Shown here: positions 10,456 through 21,989 of the stretch, piece after piece | How the letters are laid out: each line of letters starts with the position of its first letter | Numbering within the stretch: the stretch's first letter is position 1 | Position numbers and translations under genes: made by a program | Origin: Callorhinus ursinus | Lineage: Eukaryota > Chordata > Mammalia > Carnivora > Otariidae | DNA: 64,000 nucleotides | Direction: 5' to 3' | NCBI RefSeq assembly: GCF_003265705.1 | Contig: NW_020312903.1 | Coordinates: 22,818,194 to 22,882,193 of the forward strand | The notes under the pieces: model-generated | What the model was told of the DNA's origin: nothing | Databases searched by the model: none | Seen by the model: only the letters and a program-made list of their open reading frames with translations

Positions 10456-11180
10456 TGTGTGTGATTGGAATGGGGGTGTTACCCCACCATTACCAAACAA
10501 TTCTTGGGATACCAGCTTGGTGTTCTACAATTCAATTCAATTCTGACACTGTCTACCCAAAGATAGAGTCAAATTCCACAGGCTAAGCATTCAGTCCTAC
10601 AAGACTCCACGCACCACTCCATTTCATATGTCTGTCACAAGCCCAGGTTGCTATCCATGCTTCTGACCTACTGGCTGTAGGTTCAATTGAACTCTCTGAA
10701 TTCAATTAATTCACTAGAGTGGCTCACCCAACTCAGAAAATCAGTTTACTCACTAGATGACTGGCTTATTATTATAAAAGGATGGAACTCAGGGACAGCC
10801 ACATGGAAGAGATACAAGAGCAAGATATGTGGGAAGAGACATTCGTGCCCTCTTGGAGTACACCGCTCTCCCCAAATCTCCATGTGTTCACCAACCCGGA
10901 AGCTCCCCGAACAGTTGATTAAATCAACTGTGGCCATTGGTGACTGATTCAACCTCGAAGCCATCTCCCCTTCTGGGAGGTGGTGATGGGACTGAAAGTT
11001 CCAACCCACTTATCGTATGGTTGGCTTCACTGGCAACCAGCCCCCTTTCTTAGAATCTGTCCAAAAGTCACCTCATTAAAATAACAGAAGACACCTTTAT
11101 AGCTCCCATCACTTAGGAAATTCCAAGGGAAACAGTGATGAGGACCAAATACATATTTTATTATAAATCACAATATCACA
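10456..11180 (-). mobile_element. Old ERVL-type solitary LTR, copy 1
   Basis: About 725 bp; on the minus strand it starts TGTGATATTGTGATTTATAA. It aligns by eye along its length with 36836-37575. Matching blocks include TCTACAATTCAATTCAATTC, TGTGTTCACCAACCCGG and GGCAACCAG. Family name (MLT2-like) is from memory. No internal retroviral genes. Confidence 0.65.
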
Positions 11181-11248
11181 TTAAGATAACTGGCATCCCT
11201 TCATTCCTTCTTATTAGATTGATCTAAAACAGGTCTCCTTACTTCTAT

Positions 11249-11440
11249 GGGCACCTGGGTGGCTCAGTCAGTTAAGTGTCTAACTCTTGATTTGGGTTCA
11301 GGTCATGATCTTGGGGTCTTGAGATTGAGCCCAGCCTTGGTTTTGTGCTGGGTGTGGAGCCTGCTTAAGATTCTCTTTTTCCCTTTCCCTCTCCTTCTGC
11401 CTGCCCCCCTCCTCTCTCCCCACAAAAATACAAAACAAAC
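11249..11440 (+). mobile_element. SINEC (older subfamily)
   Basis: GGGCACCTGGGTGGCTCAGT head, TGCTTAAGATTCTC middle. Flanked by GTCTCCTTACTTCT and GTCTCCTTATTTCT, a target duplication with one mismatch. Confidence 0.92.
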
Positions 11441-12859
11441 AAGTCTCCTTATTTCTGGTTTTTCATCTATTTTCAACTGTCTTCAGATTAATCTTCCTAG
11501 AGTTCAGTTCTGATAATGTTACTTTCCAGCTCACGATGTCTTCAATGGCTCCTCAGCCTCCCTAATTCCTTACTGTGCCCATTGAAGTCCTCCAGAAACA
11601 TTTCAGTTTACTCCATACATGTTCAGTTCACTGTTTTTCCCTGCAATACGTTCCTCTTATTTCACTGTCTTCATGAAACTTTTCCTGGTATTCCTAACAA
11701 GAGCTCTATCCCCCCTCCTCTGTGCTTCTGTGGTACTTAGTGCCTCTAATACATGGCTCATTGAATTCTATTTTTTATATAATTATCTGTGAACATCTTA
11801 GCATCTCAATCAGATTGTAATCTCCCTGAAGGTAAGTCTTATTTCCTATTGATTTTCATATTACCCACAAGCCATTTGTGATACCTTACATAGTTAGCAC
11901 TCAACAAATATTTTTTGAATAAATACTTGTAGAGGAAATATTATGAAACTCTGCCATCTCCTTTTTCTAGGTGACACTTGAGACTTACTTCATTGTAAAT
12001 ATTTTTCAATGTTTTTTGAAACACAAATACAAGTTTTAAGATGAGTCATGTCACTCTAAAAAACCTAATGTATGACTTACGATTCCTCTAACCTGGTTCT
12101 GCTTTGATTGGCCTTTTCTACAATGCAAAATTTCCTAACAATTTGTGGTATTATCTTTTTAGCATATTTATTTATACAATATGAAAACTAGTTATTGCAA
12201 CAGATCTTTTATGAAATGATTTAATCATCCAAATTAATCCAAATGAATTTGCTTTGAGTGAAAATGATAGGTTTAATAAAGTGTTATTGGCTGCATTTCA
12301 GAATCCAATATTAAAACTCAGATTTATCTGTATTTATTGGTGTGGACTAAAATGCAAATGTCATATTGAGAACTGAGACTAAACAAAAAGGATCTGCATC
12401 TCTGGAATGGGGTGGTTGTGAAATAATTTGAGGTCTGGTCCATCACATTTATGGCTTTCTTGATAGATTTGTTAACAAGTATGCTAGGATGGGTGGGAAT
12501 TTATTTCTAAATGAGATTATCAGTACATTTGTGTAATGAATTTTATAAATTTTTACTGAGAAACTTTGATGAGGAAAATATCTCAGCTGGAGGGACAGGA
12601 ACGGTGAGGCAAGGAACCTGTGACCTCCTTACGACAAGGGCTTTATATCCAGACGGGAAAATCCACTAGCTTTATACCCTGAGAAATGAAAGAAAAAAGT
12701 TAAAGACCAACATAAAAACATCCCTCCTTAAAACTCCTAACCTGGATGAATTAGTGGGACTGTTTTTGTCTCTCTTTAAAGGACACGAGAGGATAAGGGA
12801 GCTCTGGGAGCTCATAGGGATGGCCAATGACCCTGGACGTCCAAGCATGATACTCTAAC

Positions 12860-13396
12860 ACCTACTGTTGGCACAATTCTAGGATGACACCGACACCTAA
12901 GATTTCCATCCCCTGTTATTCACACCCTGTATAATCCCCTCCCCCTGAGGTTTGGTGGACCTGTGAAAATGATGAGATCATCACTACCATGATTATTTAC
13001 ATTATGGAAGACTTCCCTGTAGCAGAACAAAAGAGGCATTCTCCTGCTGACTTTGAAGAAGTTGCCATGATGTGAGAGGGCCAGGTGGTTAGAACATGAG
13101 CCTTGCCTCCAGGGGAGGAAGGTGTGCCCCAGCCTACAGCCAGCCAGAACACTGTGATCTCAGTCCTACAGTCTCACGGAACTTAATTCTGCCAACAATG
13201 TGAATGAGCTTGAAACAGAGGACCCAGAGCCTCAGATGAGATCACAGTCCTAAGTAACGACTTGATTTCAGCCTGGTCAGATCCTGAGCAGAGAGCCCAG
13301 ACTCCTCATTCACAGAAATTGTCAGATAATAAATGTTTTGATTCAAGACATTAAATTTGTGGTACGTCATTTCACAGCAATAGAGAAGCAATACCC
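12860..13396 (+). mobile_element. Old MaLR-type LTR
   Basis: Ends with the typical CATTAAATTTGTGGTACGTC and CAGCAATAGAGAAGCAATAC of MLT1-like LTRs, preceded by GATAATAAATGTTTTGATTC. Diverged; the 5' border is approximate. Confidence 0.55.
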
Positions 13397-13488
13397 ACAG
13401 TTAATGTGATTGCAAACTTGGGCAGTCATCGCTCAGAGACAGATGTCCTGTCCTCTTTGTTGGAAAACATACTGAAGGTTGTTTCATC

Positions 13489-13560
13489 AAAGTTGCCGTA
13501 GCCATATACAAAGTTGCCGTAGCCATATACAAAGTTGCCGTAGCCATATACAAAGTTGCC
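13489..13560 (+). repeat. 21-bp minisatellite, 3.4 copies
   Basis: Unit AAAGTTGCCGTAGCCATATAC (21 bp), three copies identical by eye at 13489-13509, 13510-13530 and 13531-13551, plus a partial fourth (AAAGTTGCC). The unit is a multiple of three, which creates spurious repetitive ORFs. Confidence 0.95.
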
Positions 13561-14399
13561 ATGTGGAGCACCCGAATGCAGGGGGAGAAAATGGAGTTGG
13601 CAGAGCAAGGGAAGCAGAGATAAATGCATTCAAGTCCTGGCACTTCATTCACTCTGGCCCATCTCAAAGTTGGTTATCTCAAATTCTTAAATCCTGTGAA
13701 AGAGATTCTTTGCAGTGGCACTTATCCTCCCCAGGATTAATAAGTAACGTCACTGGGATTTGATCCCAGGCATCCTAGTTCCAGAGGCTTGTTTCCTAAC
13801 CATGAATCTCAGGAGAATATCCTTACCCATTGATTATATAATTAATCTCATCCTATTTGATATAATTTAGAGCAGTTAGATCAAGGAAATGAATATGACA
13901 AAAAGCATAGGTATTCAGGTACTACTTTTAGCAGGTCTAATATATTTATATCTTACAGACTTTTTCTAAAGTTAAGAAATAATTTTCTAAATGTTGATTT
14001 TAATCTACTGTTCTCAACATTAAATAATTCTCATATGTTTGGTTAAGCATTTGTTATCCTAATAGTATAGTCATTTTATTTTCTCAAGACTCCTTTGCAA
14101 AATTTTGTAGACCTTTCATAAAAGGTTGATATTTGAGTCTCAGTTTGTACTGTTCTAAAATATAAAAACAAAACAAAACAAAGTTCACAAACTGAAATCA
14201 TATAACAGAACTATGAGGACACGCTTGCCAGAATATGGAAAGTAAAATAGGAATCGACTTTATCATCCTGCCCTGTAGCTGGAAATATGAGAGTAAAATT
14301 CTTACCATTCCTCAAGTGGTAATAGAGGACAACCATGGGCAATCCATATAACCTAATATGAATAGCCAAAATGGCATGAAAATAAGCCATGAGACCTAT

Positions 14400-15180
14400 G
14401 AAAAAGTACTACAAAGCAAAGAAAATATCATCCTAAAAACTGAGGAGAAGAAGAGATTAGCCATTATAAGCATTCTGATGCAGAATTCAGGGGAAGAAAC
14501 CAGGAACATTTTTGTTTTTGTCTGAAGTACACAAAATACATGATTTCCATAAAACCATGGAAAAATATTGAGAGGGAAGAATAGTCTTGTATAAAAAGAA
14601 AATAACCTGAAGTTAAAAAAAATTAGATGAGTTAAAAAGGGAATCTGATATGAATACGAGGAAACTAAAAATGCATTTGCAGATTTACATCAATCTACAC
14701 TGATGGAAGTAGAGGAAGTATGAATAACTATTATGGAAGAAAACTTAATGTACAATTATGGAGAGCAAAAAAGACAAATAGATGAAGACACAGAAAATGT
14801 CATAGGTATGAATGAAAAACAATGTATGCATAATTAATATTTCTGAATATAAAACCAGATTAAAAGGAAAGCATATCAAATAAAAATATACTAGCAATAG
14901 AAGAAACACCTTTTATATATTCAGAAAAAGATTTGTGAATATCAGAAGATACAAAAGAAAATAGAGAACCATACCTATACACACTTTCACAATAGTATTG
15001 AATTCAAAACTTGAAGGAAAATTATAATAAGCAATCATTCAAAAAAAAAGGAAAAGAAATATACCTATAATGGAACCAAATACTAAAATGGAAACCAGAC
15101 TTTTCTTTTGCAGCACTAAATGTCCAATCACAATGAAGCAATGTCTAGAGTTTTGAAAGCAAACCATGACCTCAAATTTT
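14400..15180 (+). mobile_element. Possible HAL1/L1-type relic
   Basis: A-rich, with no open frame. AGCAATGTCTAGAGTTTTG followed by AACCATGACCTCAAATTTTT resembles the end of HAL1/L1 ORF1-like sequences. Weak call from memory. Confidence 0.35.
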
Positions 15181-15189
15181 TATACTCAG

Positions 15190-15390
15190 CTTATATATAT
15201 CAAGTCCTCCCTATGTGTTAAACACTCTAGTAGGTACTTTACCTGTATTAACTCCATTAACCTCACACAAATCCTATGAGAAATTTGAAAACTATGAAGT
15301 GCAAAATTATTAAGTTTATTTAGAGTCACACAGAAAAGGATGGTATTAGGATTTGAACTTATACCTATTTCATCCAAGGGCCTGAGACCT
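15190..15390 (+). mobile_element. MIR-type relic
   Basis: CTATGTGTTAAACACTCTAG, ACTCCATTAACCTCACACAA and AGAGTCACACAG follow the MIR core order. Confidence 0.5.
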
Positions 15391-17039
15391 TAGCTATCAA
15401 GCTACAGTGTGAGTAAAGCCTTAGGAAATATATAACCCATATGCCTTTCTGAAGAAAAATTACTTGAAGACATAAGCAACCAAGAAATAAAACAAACATA
15501 AGAATTCAATAATGGAGATATTAGGACTGGCAGTAAGGACTTCGGTTAATTCACATACAGAACTATTAGCTTGCAAAACTGAACTTATTTTTATGTGTGT
15601 GTTTATGTGCATGCGTATATAGCTTTTAATAGAATATAAAGACAGACAAAATTTAATTTGGGCACAAAATAAATATGACTGAGAAGGCAGAAAACTTAAA
15701 TTCCATATCTTTAGTAAACAAAATACAATTTTTAAAAATTTTATCCATCTCAAGATTTCTGTAATCTGTTTTCTGACAGTAGATAACATTTTTGATAATG
15801 TGATAGAATTTTGACTTTAACCAGATCATCAGTCTTTCTAGTTAGCAGTTGTTAGTGAAATAATTCCCCCCCAAAGATGCAATGTACAGGCAAGATTTCA
15901 AGTACCAAGGCCATTTATACAACATTATGAGGAAAAAAAAATGTATGCTAAGGCTAAGAACAAGATCGTTGCTAACCTTTGTGCAAATTAGCAAAAGATG
16001 CCTCCCCATGATAGATACATTAGGAAAAGGCACAATGTCCTGTGGATAAATTAGAAAATACCTCAGGAATTATTAGAAACAGCTCCTCCCTTGGGGAAGA
16101 TGCACTCCCAAATGGGTGTTTGGCTTGGCAAGAGGCCAGTGTCTTCATGCAAAGAAAAAGGCACTCCTTCCTCTGGGTAGAAACAGCTTCTTGTCAGGGT
16201 ACATGACCTAGCTTGAGAAACATAAGCCAGATTTCAGTACTCCTTTGCCCCTCAGATGAGCACTTTTATATAGAAACCAGACTTCTGGACCATTCACCAT
16301 GACCTTGTCTGGGAATATTAGCACAAATGTGAATCCTAATTCACTTGGGCTGTAAGCCTTCTGGCCAGAGTCATAATTTTTGTGTATCTTGAAATCTTCT
16401 GAATCTACATGTAACCACAAATGCTGTCAAAGATTAATTTTAAGAAATAGTTGAGATATTTTGATTTCAATAGTGTTATTTTCTATGTAATGTGAACATT
16501 AACCTTGAAACATTACATGATAATTAATTGCCTAGAAAAAGCTCAGAAACCTTTTAATTCCTATTAAGGGCCTCTATTCTCTTTTGGACATTAGAGCCTC
16601 AAGGTACCGTGTCTGTCTTCTCTCCTTTTCAGCTTAAATTGAATGGAATATATCAATAATTTATTCATGTTCATCTCTTAAAACTAACACAAATAAGAGG
16701 TTTTGTTTTACTACTAATAATTTAATTTTAAAAACAGAACCAAAAGTCCCAGTGTATATTAATTATAGTACTTAAAGTTGGAGACAGGTGAATTAAAGCT
16801 TGCAAAATCATTTGTCCTGAAAGGGCATTCTATAAAATTACCACTAAGAAAATGGACAAAGAAAAAATAGACAAGAGATAAAATGAATATATAAAAAGGT
16901 TTGAATTCAGTGGCACCATCAGATATCTATTCTACTGTGAGCTGACCTTTTTTCTTATTATGTCAATAAGGACTTTTGTCTGCTACTACCTAGTGTTGAT
17001 TATGATAAAGGATAAAAGAAACAAACTCATAAACTTCTT

Positions 17040-17270
17040 GGGGAAGGAAAAAGTTGATCAGCACTTGTGGAAGACAAATTAGCAAAATGTATGGAAATTC
17101 TTCAGCATGTTGATGCCATTTGGGTCCTTCAATTCCACTTCATTCATAAGAATTTATAATAGGGAAAATGAGAAGCAAATTTAATATCCATTAGTAGACT
17201 GGTTAAATAAATCATGATATTTATGAAAATACTATATAGCATATAAAATTTCTACTGCAGGAAAGCTTTT
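17040..17270 (+). mobile_element. L1 ORF2-region relic
   Basis: AATATCCATTAGTAGACTGG then TTAAATAAATCATGATATTT match the usual L1M ORF2 3' wording. Broken frame, ends at the SINEC pair. Confidence 0.55.
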
Positions 17271-17288
17271 TAGAATATAAAAATTCTT

Positions 17289-17483
17289 TTTTTTAAAACA
17301 TTTTATTTATTTATTTGAGAGAGAGAAAGAGAGTAAGAAACAGCATGAGAGGGGAGAGAGTCAGAGGGAGAAGCAGACTCCCCGCCAAGCTGGGAGCCCA
17401 ATGTGGGACTCGACCCCAGGACTCCCGGATCATGACTCAAGCTGAAGGCAGATGCCTAACCAATTGAGCCATCCAGGCACCCC
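17289..17483 (-). mobile_element. SINEC (reverse), 18-bp target duplication
   Basis: TAGAATATAAAAATTCTT occurs at 17271-17288 and 17484-17501, flanking a complete reverse SINEC. Confidence 0.95.
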
Positions 17484-17518
17484 TAGAATATAAAAATTCT
17501 TAAAGAAATTTAAAATTA

Positions 17519-17712
17519 GGGCACCTGGGTGGCTCAGTCGTTAAGCGTCTGCCTTCAGCTCTGGTCATGATCCCAGGGTCCTGGGATCGAGTCCCACATC
17601 AGGCTCGGAAGGCTGTTTCTCCCTCTCCCACTCCCCCTGCTTGTGTTCCTGCTCTCACTGTGTCTCTCGCTGTCTCTGTCTCTGTCAAATAAATAAATAA
17701 AATCTTAAAAAA
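17519..17712 (+). mobile_element. SINEC, 17-bp target duplication
   Basis: AAAGAAATTTAAAATTA occurs at 17502-17518 and 17713-17729. Lies 35 bp from the reverse SINEC, forming an inverted pair. Confidence 0.95.
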
Positions 17713-17734
17713 AAAGAAATTTAAAATTAAAAAA

Positions 17735-17750
17735 ATATATATATATATAT
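17735..17750 (+). repeat. (AT)n microsatellite
   Basis: Eight uninterrupted AT dinucleotides just after the SINEC tail. Confidence 0.85.
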
Positions 17751-18654
17751 TCAATTTAATCCCGGATCAAGAGAGGCAGAGAGAAAAGCGAAAATAAATA
17801 AAATGACAACAGAAATTATTTAGGTGGATGTTTTATATTCTTTTTCTCCTAGAAAGTGCATGAGTTTGTTTTTCACTCTTCTCCCTTCCAACAGGACACA
17901 GTGAACAGCTAAATCCTTATTGATTTAATAAGCTAAAATTAGCATTTTGTAGTTTTAATGTAAATTTCTGAGCCTGTCGGGAAATAGATACGTGGTTCAA
18001 GTACATGCTGACACAGCACACACAGACATTAAATTTGTTATTTACTGACGTGGGGAAGATTCTGCAAGGAACCGATTTAAGGGAAGTGGGGCAGGAGAGA
18101 AACAAAAGTAAATACAAGTCGAATTATTAGAGAGTAGGCCACAGCTCACATAGAACACAGATATATCTGGAAAGGCCAAAGGAATCACTGTGTCTGTGAA
18201 TGGTTGGTGAGATGAGGAGTGACAGTGAGCAATTTACCTGCTGGCTCCTGGGCCTGTTGTCATTGTTCAGAGTTCACCTCACAGGGTATTTATTCCCCCT
18301 TTATTCCAGGCTGTGTTACCCAATTTATCAGGGTAGTCATGGGGGTATGGTGTTTCTTCCAGGCTCAGAAGTGGTGGGAGAAGCCAGAGCGCCTATGGCA
18401 GGCAGAAAGAAAACACTGGTCAGGGGAAGGCAAGGAGGCCGATGGCCTTGGCTGGTCCTCTGCACATGCGCTGGGCCATTCCTGCCTAGCTATTTCAGGC
18501 GGACTGCATAGAGAATTACTGTGAAGGTGGGAGCAGGTCCAGACCACCAGCTGCAGAAACATGAGCATGTGTCTGAGTGAATCTGGGCATGAGTACATCA
18601 GGAGGGGTGTATATATTGAGTTCAATTTACCACCCACTAATCACCTTTCATCCT

Positions 18655-18945
18655 ACTTGCTATGGTGTGAATTTTTGTGTCTCCCACTCCCTGCCCCACC
18701 TTAAATTCGTATGTTGAAATCCTAACATCCTATGTGATGGTATTAGGAAGTGGGCCCTTTGGGAGGTGAGTAAAACATGAGGGTGGAGCCCTCCTGAGTG
18801 GGATTAGTGCCCTTCCAGAAGAGAGCCCAGGCAGCTCCCTCACCCCTCCTGCCAGGTGAGGAAACAGCAAGAAGACCGCTGACACCTTGATCTTGGACTT
18901 TATTTACAAGAAATAAATGTTTGTGGTTTATAAGCTGCTTAGCCT
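18655..18945 (+). mobile_element. MaLR-type LTR (MST/MLT-like)
   Basis: CGTATGTTGAAATCCTAACA, GATGGTATTAGGAAGTGGGC, GAGGGTGGAGCCCTCCTGAG and AAGAAATAAATGTTTGTGGT, the well-known body and poly(A) region of these LTRs. Confidence 0.75.
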
Positions 18946-19051
18946 AAAAAATAAAAGTATAATTAAACTTTTAATTTGTTACCATCTGGTAGGTGAGAAA
19001 TGGTTTGTCAGTGTAAATTGAATGTGAAATGCTTTTATTAAAAGTATGCTC

Positions 19052-19285
19052 TGTGGGGGTGCCTGGGTAGTGCAGTCAGTTGAATGTCCAGCTCTTGGTT
19101 TTGCTGGGATGGTGATCTCAGGGTTGTGGATCGAGCCCTGCATCAGGCTCTGTGCTGAGCTGGGATTCTGCTTGGGATTCACTTTCCCTCTCCCTCTGCC
19201 CCTCCCCACCATTCTCTTTCTCTCTCTCGCTCTGTCTCTCTCTTCCTCCTTCCCTCTCTCTTTCAAATCAATAAATAAATCTTAA
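19052..19285 (+). mobile_element. SINEC with long CT tract
   Basis: GGGGGTGCCTGGGTAGTGCA head, extended CTCT tract, CAATAAATAAATCTT tail; AGTATGCTC flanks both sides. Confidence 0.9.
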
Positions 19286-19289
19286 GAGT

Positions 19290-19760
19290 ATGCTCGATTG
19301 TCTTTCCAGTGTCCTCAAGGATTATTTTTTTCTCTGTAATATCAGTTCAAGTTATTGGCGCATTTTTCAATTAGGTTGTTCATATTTTCCCTTTGTGATT
19401 TTTTTTAGGAGCTCTCTATATAGAAGACTAGCCTTTATCATTGATACATTGTAAATATTGTGCTTTGGTCTTACATTTTTCTTTTGACTTTGACTTTTTT
19501 TCTTGCAGAATTTGTTTTCAGTTTTCTTGTTAAATATTGAATCAGAATTAGAATGACTCTTCCCACTCTTCCCATTCACTATTAGTGAATTTCTCCCATA
19601 TTTTCTTTAAAAGCTCTAAACTTCTAACTGGCTTTTTTGAACATTTTTGAATGTTCCCTTTTGAACATTTAAATCTCTGATTCATGTAGAATTTATCCTG
19701 ATGTCAATGGATGTATGAGTCCAAATTTTTCTTTGTCCAAGTTATTATCCAGCTGTCCCA
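19290..19760. mobile_element. L1-like relic
   Basis: TTGTTCATATTTTCCCTTTG and AGGAGCTCTCTATATAGAAG resemble L1 non-coding segments. Strand and subfamily uncertain. Confidence 0.4.
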
Positions 19761-19899
19761 ATACCAAGATATTGTCCAGGTCATTATCCAGGTGTCCCAA
19801 ATCATCATCTCTGATGATTTGAGGGCCACCTGAATCATATGCTACATTCCAAAGTTTTAAGTTCTCCTTCTAAACTTTCTCATAGATATGTTTATTTAA

Positions 19900-20040
19900 C
19901 TAATGCCTACTTTCTCACTAGATTTTAAATTACAGGAGGATCCACACTGTGCTTTATTTTACCTATGTCCTCAGAGCTTAGAACAGCACCTGGCACATAG
20001 CAGGTGCTCGATACCTACCTGTTGTATTGCAGAATGCTTA
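19900..20040 (+). mobile_element. L2 3' end relic
   Basis: AGAACAGCACCTGGCACATA followed by GCAGGTGCTCGATA is the L2 terminal signature. Confidence 0.6.
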
Positions 20041-20554
20041 TGATGTTCTAGGACAGTGTTTCCCATTTTCTCCCACAAATAGGTCTAAATGTGATTTAAT
20101 ATTTTTAATTTAATGACAAGTATTTTACAGAGCATGGAAATAAAGAAATGTGTGGCAGACAATATACAACATGTGCCTCAGCCGAGGTACATAATAGTTT
20201 CTTTCAAGCAATGTTATTTTAACCAAAGATATTTGATTCGATATATCTATATGTTAACAGGAGTCAAAGAATACTGAAATGTTAGTGTCTAGATGAATAT
20301 TTTTATCAAGCACAAATAAGATAAAGTCAATTTTTATAAACAGTAGACAGTGGGACATTGCAGATGCAATGTCCATTTCATTCTTTCATTCATTTCTTAA
20401 TAACCCTGGAGGTCCAAAATATCTAGTAAGTTGCATTTTTTTCTGGGAAACATGATCTTGAAACCCAAGCAACTCACCTAGCTGAAATCTGAACCTAGTC
20501 GATCAGGGCCCCGCATCTACTTTTCAATGCACCTCTACTGTTTTCTTGTTGCTA

Positions 20555-20700
20555 TTTGACTTCATTTGATCCCCACAACAATCATACCAAGTAGGGCATT
20601 CTCTTCTTTTTACAGATGAGGAAACTCAAGTAATTCTATACTGTAAGTGGCAGAAAACTTGGGGATTTGCAAAGATCACAAGATATGTTCCTTGCAAATG
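20555..20700 (+). mobile_element. MIR relic
   Basis: ATCCCCACAACAATC and TTTTTACAGATGAGGAAACT follow the MIR core. Confidence 0.6.
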
Positions 20701-20766
20701 ACAATAATTTACTATATTTAAAAAGTGCAGCATTCCATTGTAGAATTATTAATACATTCAAATAAT

Positions 20767-20772
20767 TTTATT
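20767..20772 (-). terminator. Candidate OTOGL poly(A) signal (AATAAA)
   Basis: TTTATT on the plus strand, so AATAAA on the transcript, about 1.0 kb after the stop codon. It is the first canonical hexamer I see downstream. A long AT-rich 3' UTR of about 1 kb would result. A single hexamer in AT-rich DNA is weak evidence. Confidence 0.35.
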
Positions 20773-21788
20773 TCATTCTCCATTGGCAAAGCAGCAGCAT
20801 GAAAAGCAAAATAGCACACAACTTCGATCGAATGCAAATACATATCAAAAAATCATAGGTCCATGAGCTAGCAAATAATTAATTAAATGTTAAATAATAA
20901 CAACATAGTTAATAACAGTTGTAATGGTATAAAAAAATAAAAGTCCAAGATATCCTTCCACTATTTAGCAACTAATGCTACATTTCTCCATTTCCTATTA
21001 CTGGGATTACTATTATATGTATGTATATACATATGTATGTGTGGCATTTTTTTTCATTTCTTTAAAAGGAATTGAGTTTGAAATTCTTAATTCTATGCAA
21101 AGCAAACTCTTTAAGAATCAAAGGTTCTGTGACAGACACCTTACTATACTGTTCAAAAGAAAAGAGCATAGGACTGGAATGCACAAAGTCACTTGGGGTA
21201 AGTCACACGGCTTCTCCAATGACCTGATATATCTGCAAAATGAGAGGAATTTGCAATAACAACCCTAATATTCATTCAGGCTTTAAATAATCTAAAATCC
21301 TGTAGTTCTGTGATCTGTCTCAAAGTATCCTACTCTTTATGACTATCCAGATATCAATTCTAACTAATTACATTTACCAGACTAAACAGTGGTGATGAAC
21401 GAGTACTGTTATCTTAATTTGGGTAGCTATGGCAGACTTCGTAAAGCAAAAAAATCACTATTGGGTGCAACTGAAAATTTCTGCAAAATAATCTTCTAAT
21501 TGATGACAATATCCCAGGGCTGTGGCATGTTGCAATTATATACATAACTGCATTTCAGCTGAACAACTTAAAATCATTTGATTCTTTAAAATAGAGTAAA
21601 TCAATACACCTATTTTTTCCTAGGAAATTGCATATATTTGTACCAAGTATTAAATTGCCATATCCCAATAGTGTGAAAAATATGTTATTGTTAAATAGTA
21701 TAAATCTTCCAGTGCCTAAATAATAGTGTTAGAAGGTAACTTCACTTGACTTTATGATTATTGCATGGAGTCCCTAGAATCCAAAAGT

Positions 21789-21989
21789 TTAATTCCACTG
21801 GCATGTGCAGTCTATAGGTTCCTGGAGGATATGCATGACTTCAGTGCCATTTCCTGAGCAATATAGAGGCACAGACAAGTTTCTCACTCCATTTTCACGA
21901 CAACATTTGCAGAATCTTAGATGGCTCTCAATATTGATGTTATATATGGTAGCAGATGGGCATTTTCCATCACAAGATGTGACATTTAC
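21789..21989 (-). CDS. OTOGL: OTOGL last coding exon: cystine knot and stop codon
   Basis: 67 codons including TAA at 21789-21791, acceptor CTTATAG, phase 0. It encodes VNVTSCDGKCPSATIYNINI, then LRFCKCCRENG, and ends EPIDCTCQWN. The CKCC core and terminal CxC are the CTCK signature. The last residues match my memory of the OTOGL C-terminus. Confidence 0.95.
   Translation of the reverse strand, partial: VNVTSCDGKCPSATIYNINIESHLRFCKCCRENGVRNLSVPLYCSGNGTEVMHILQEPIDCTCQWN

Larger units (their letters stand above)
9121..20766. other. Intergenic spacer between OTOGL 3' end and the CpG island
   Basis: No supportable gene. Holds the LTRs, SINECs, L1/L2/MIR relics and minisatellite listed separately. 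L2-like relics may cover about 9300-9760 and 11455-11935. I see nothing recognisable in about 11940-12855, 13565-14390, 15395-17035 and 17755-18650. Confidence 0.6.

Noticed and set aside
13401..13763. Repetitive ORFs with YMATATL-, YGYGNFV- or RSHIQSC-type repeats
   Set aside because: Produced by the 21-bp minisatellite, open in several frames on both strands; no splice or start context.
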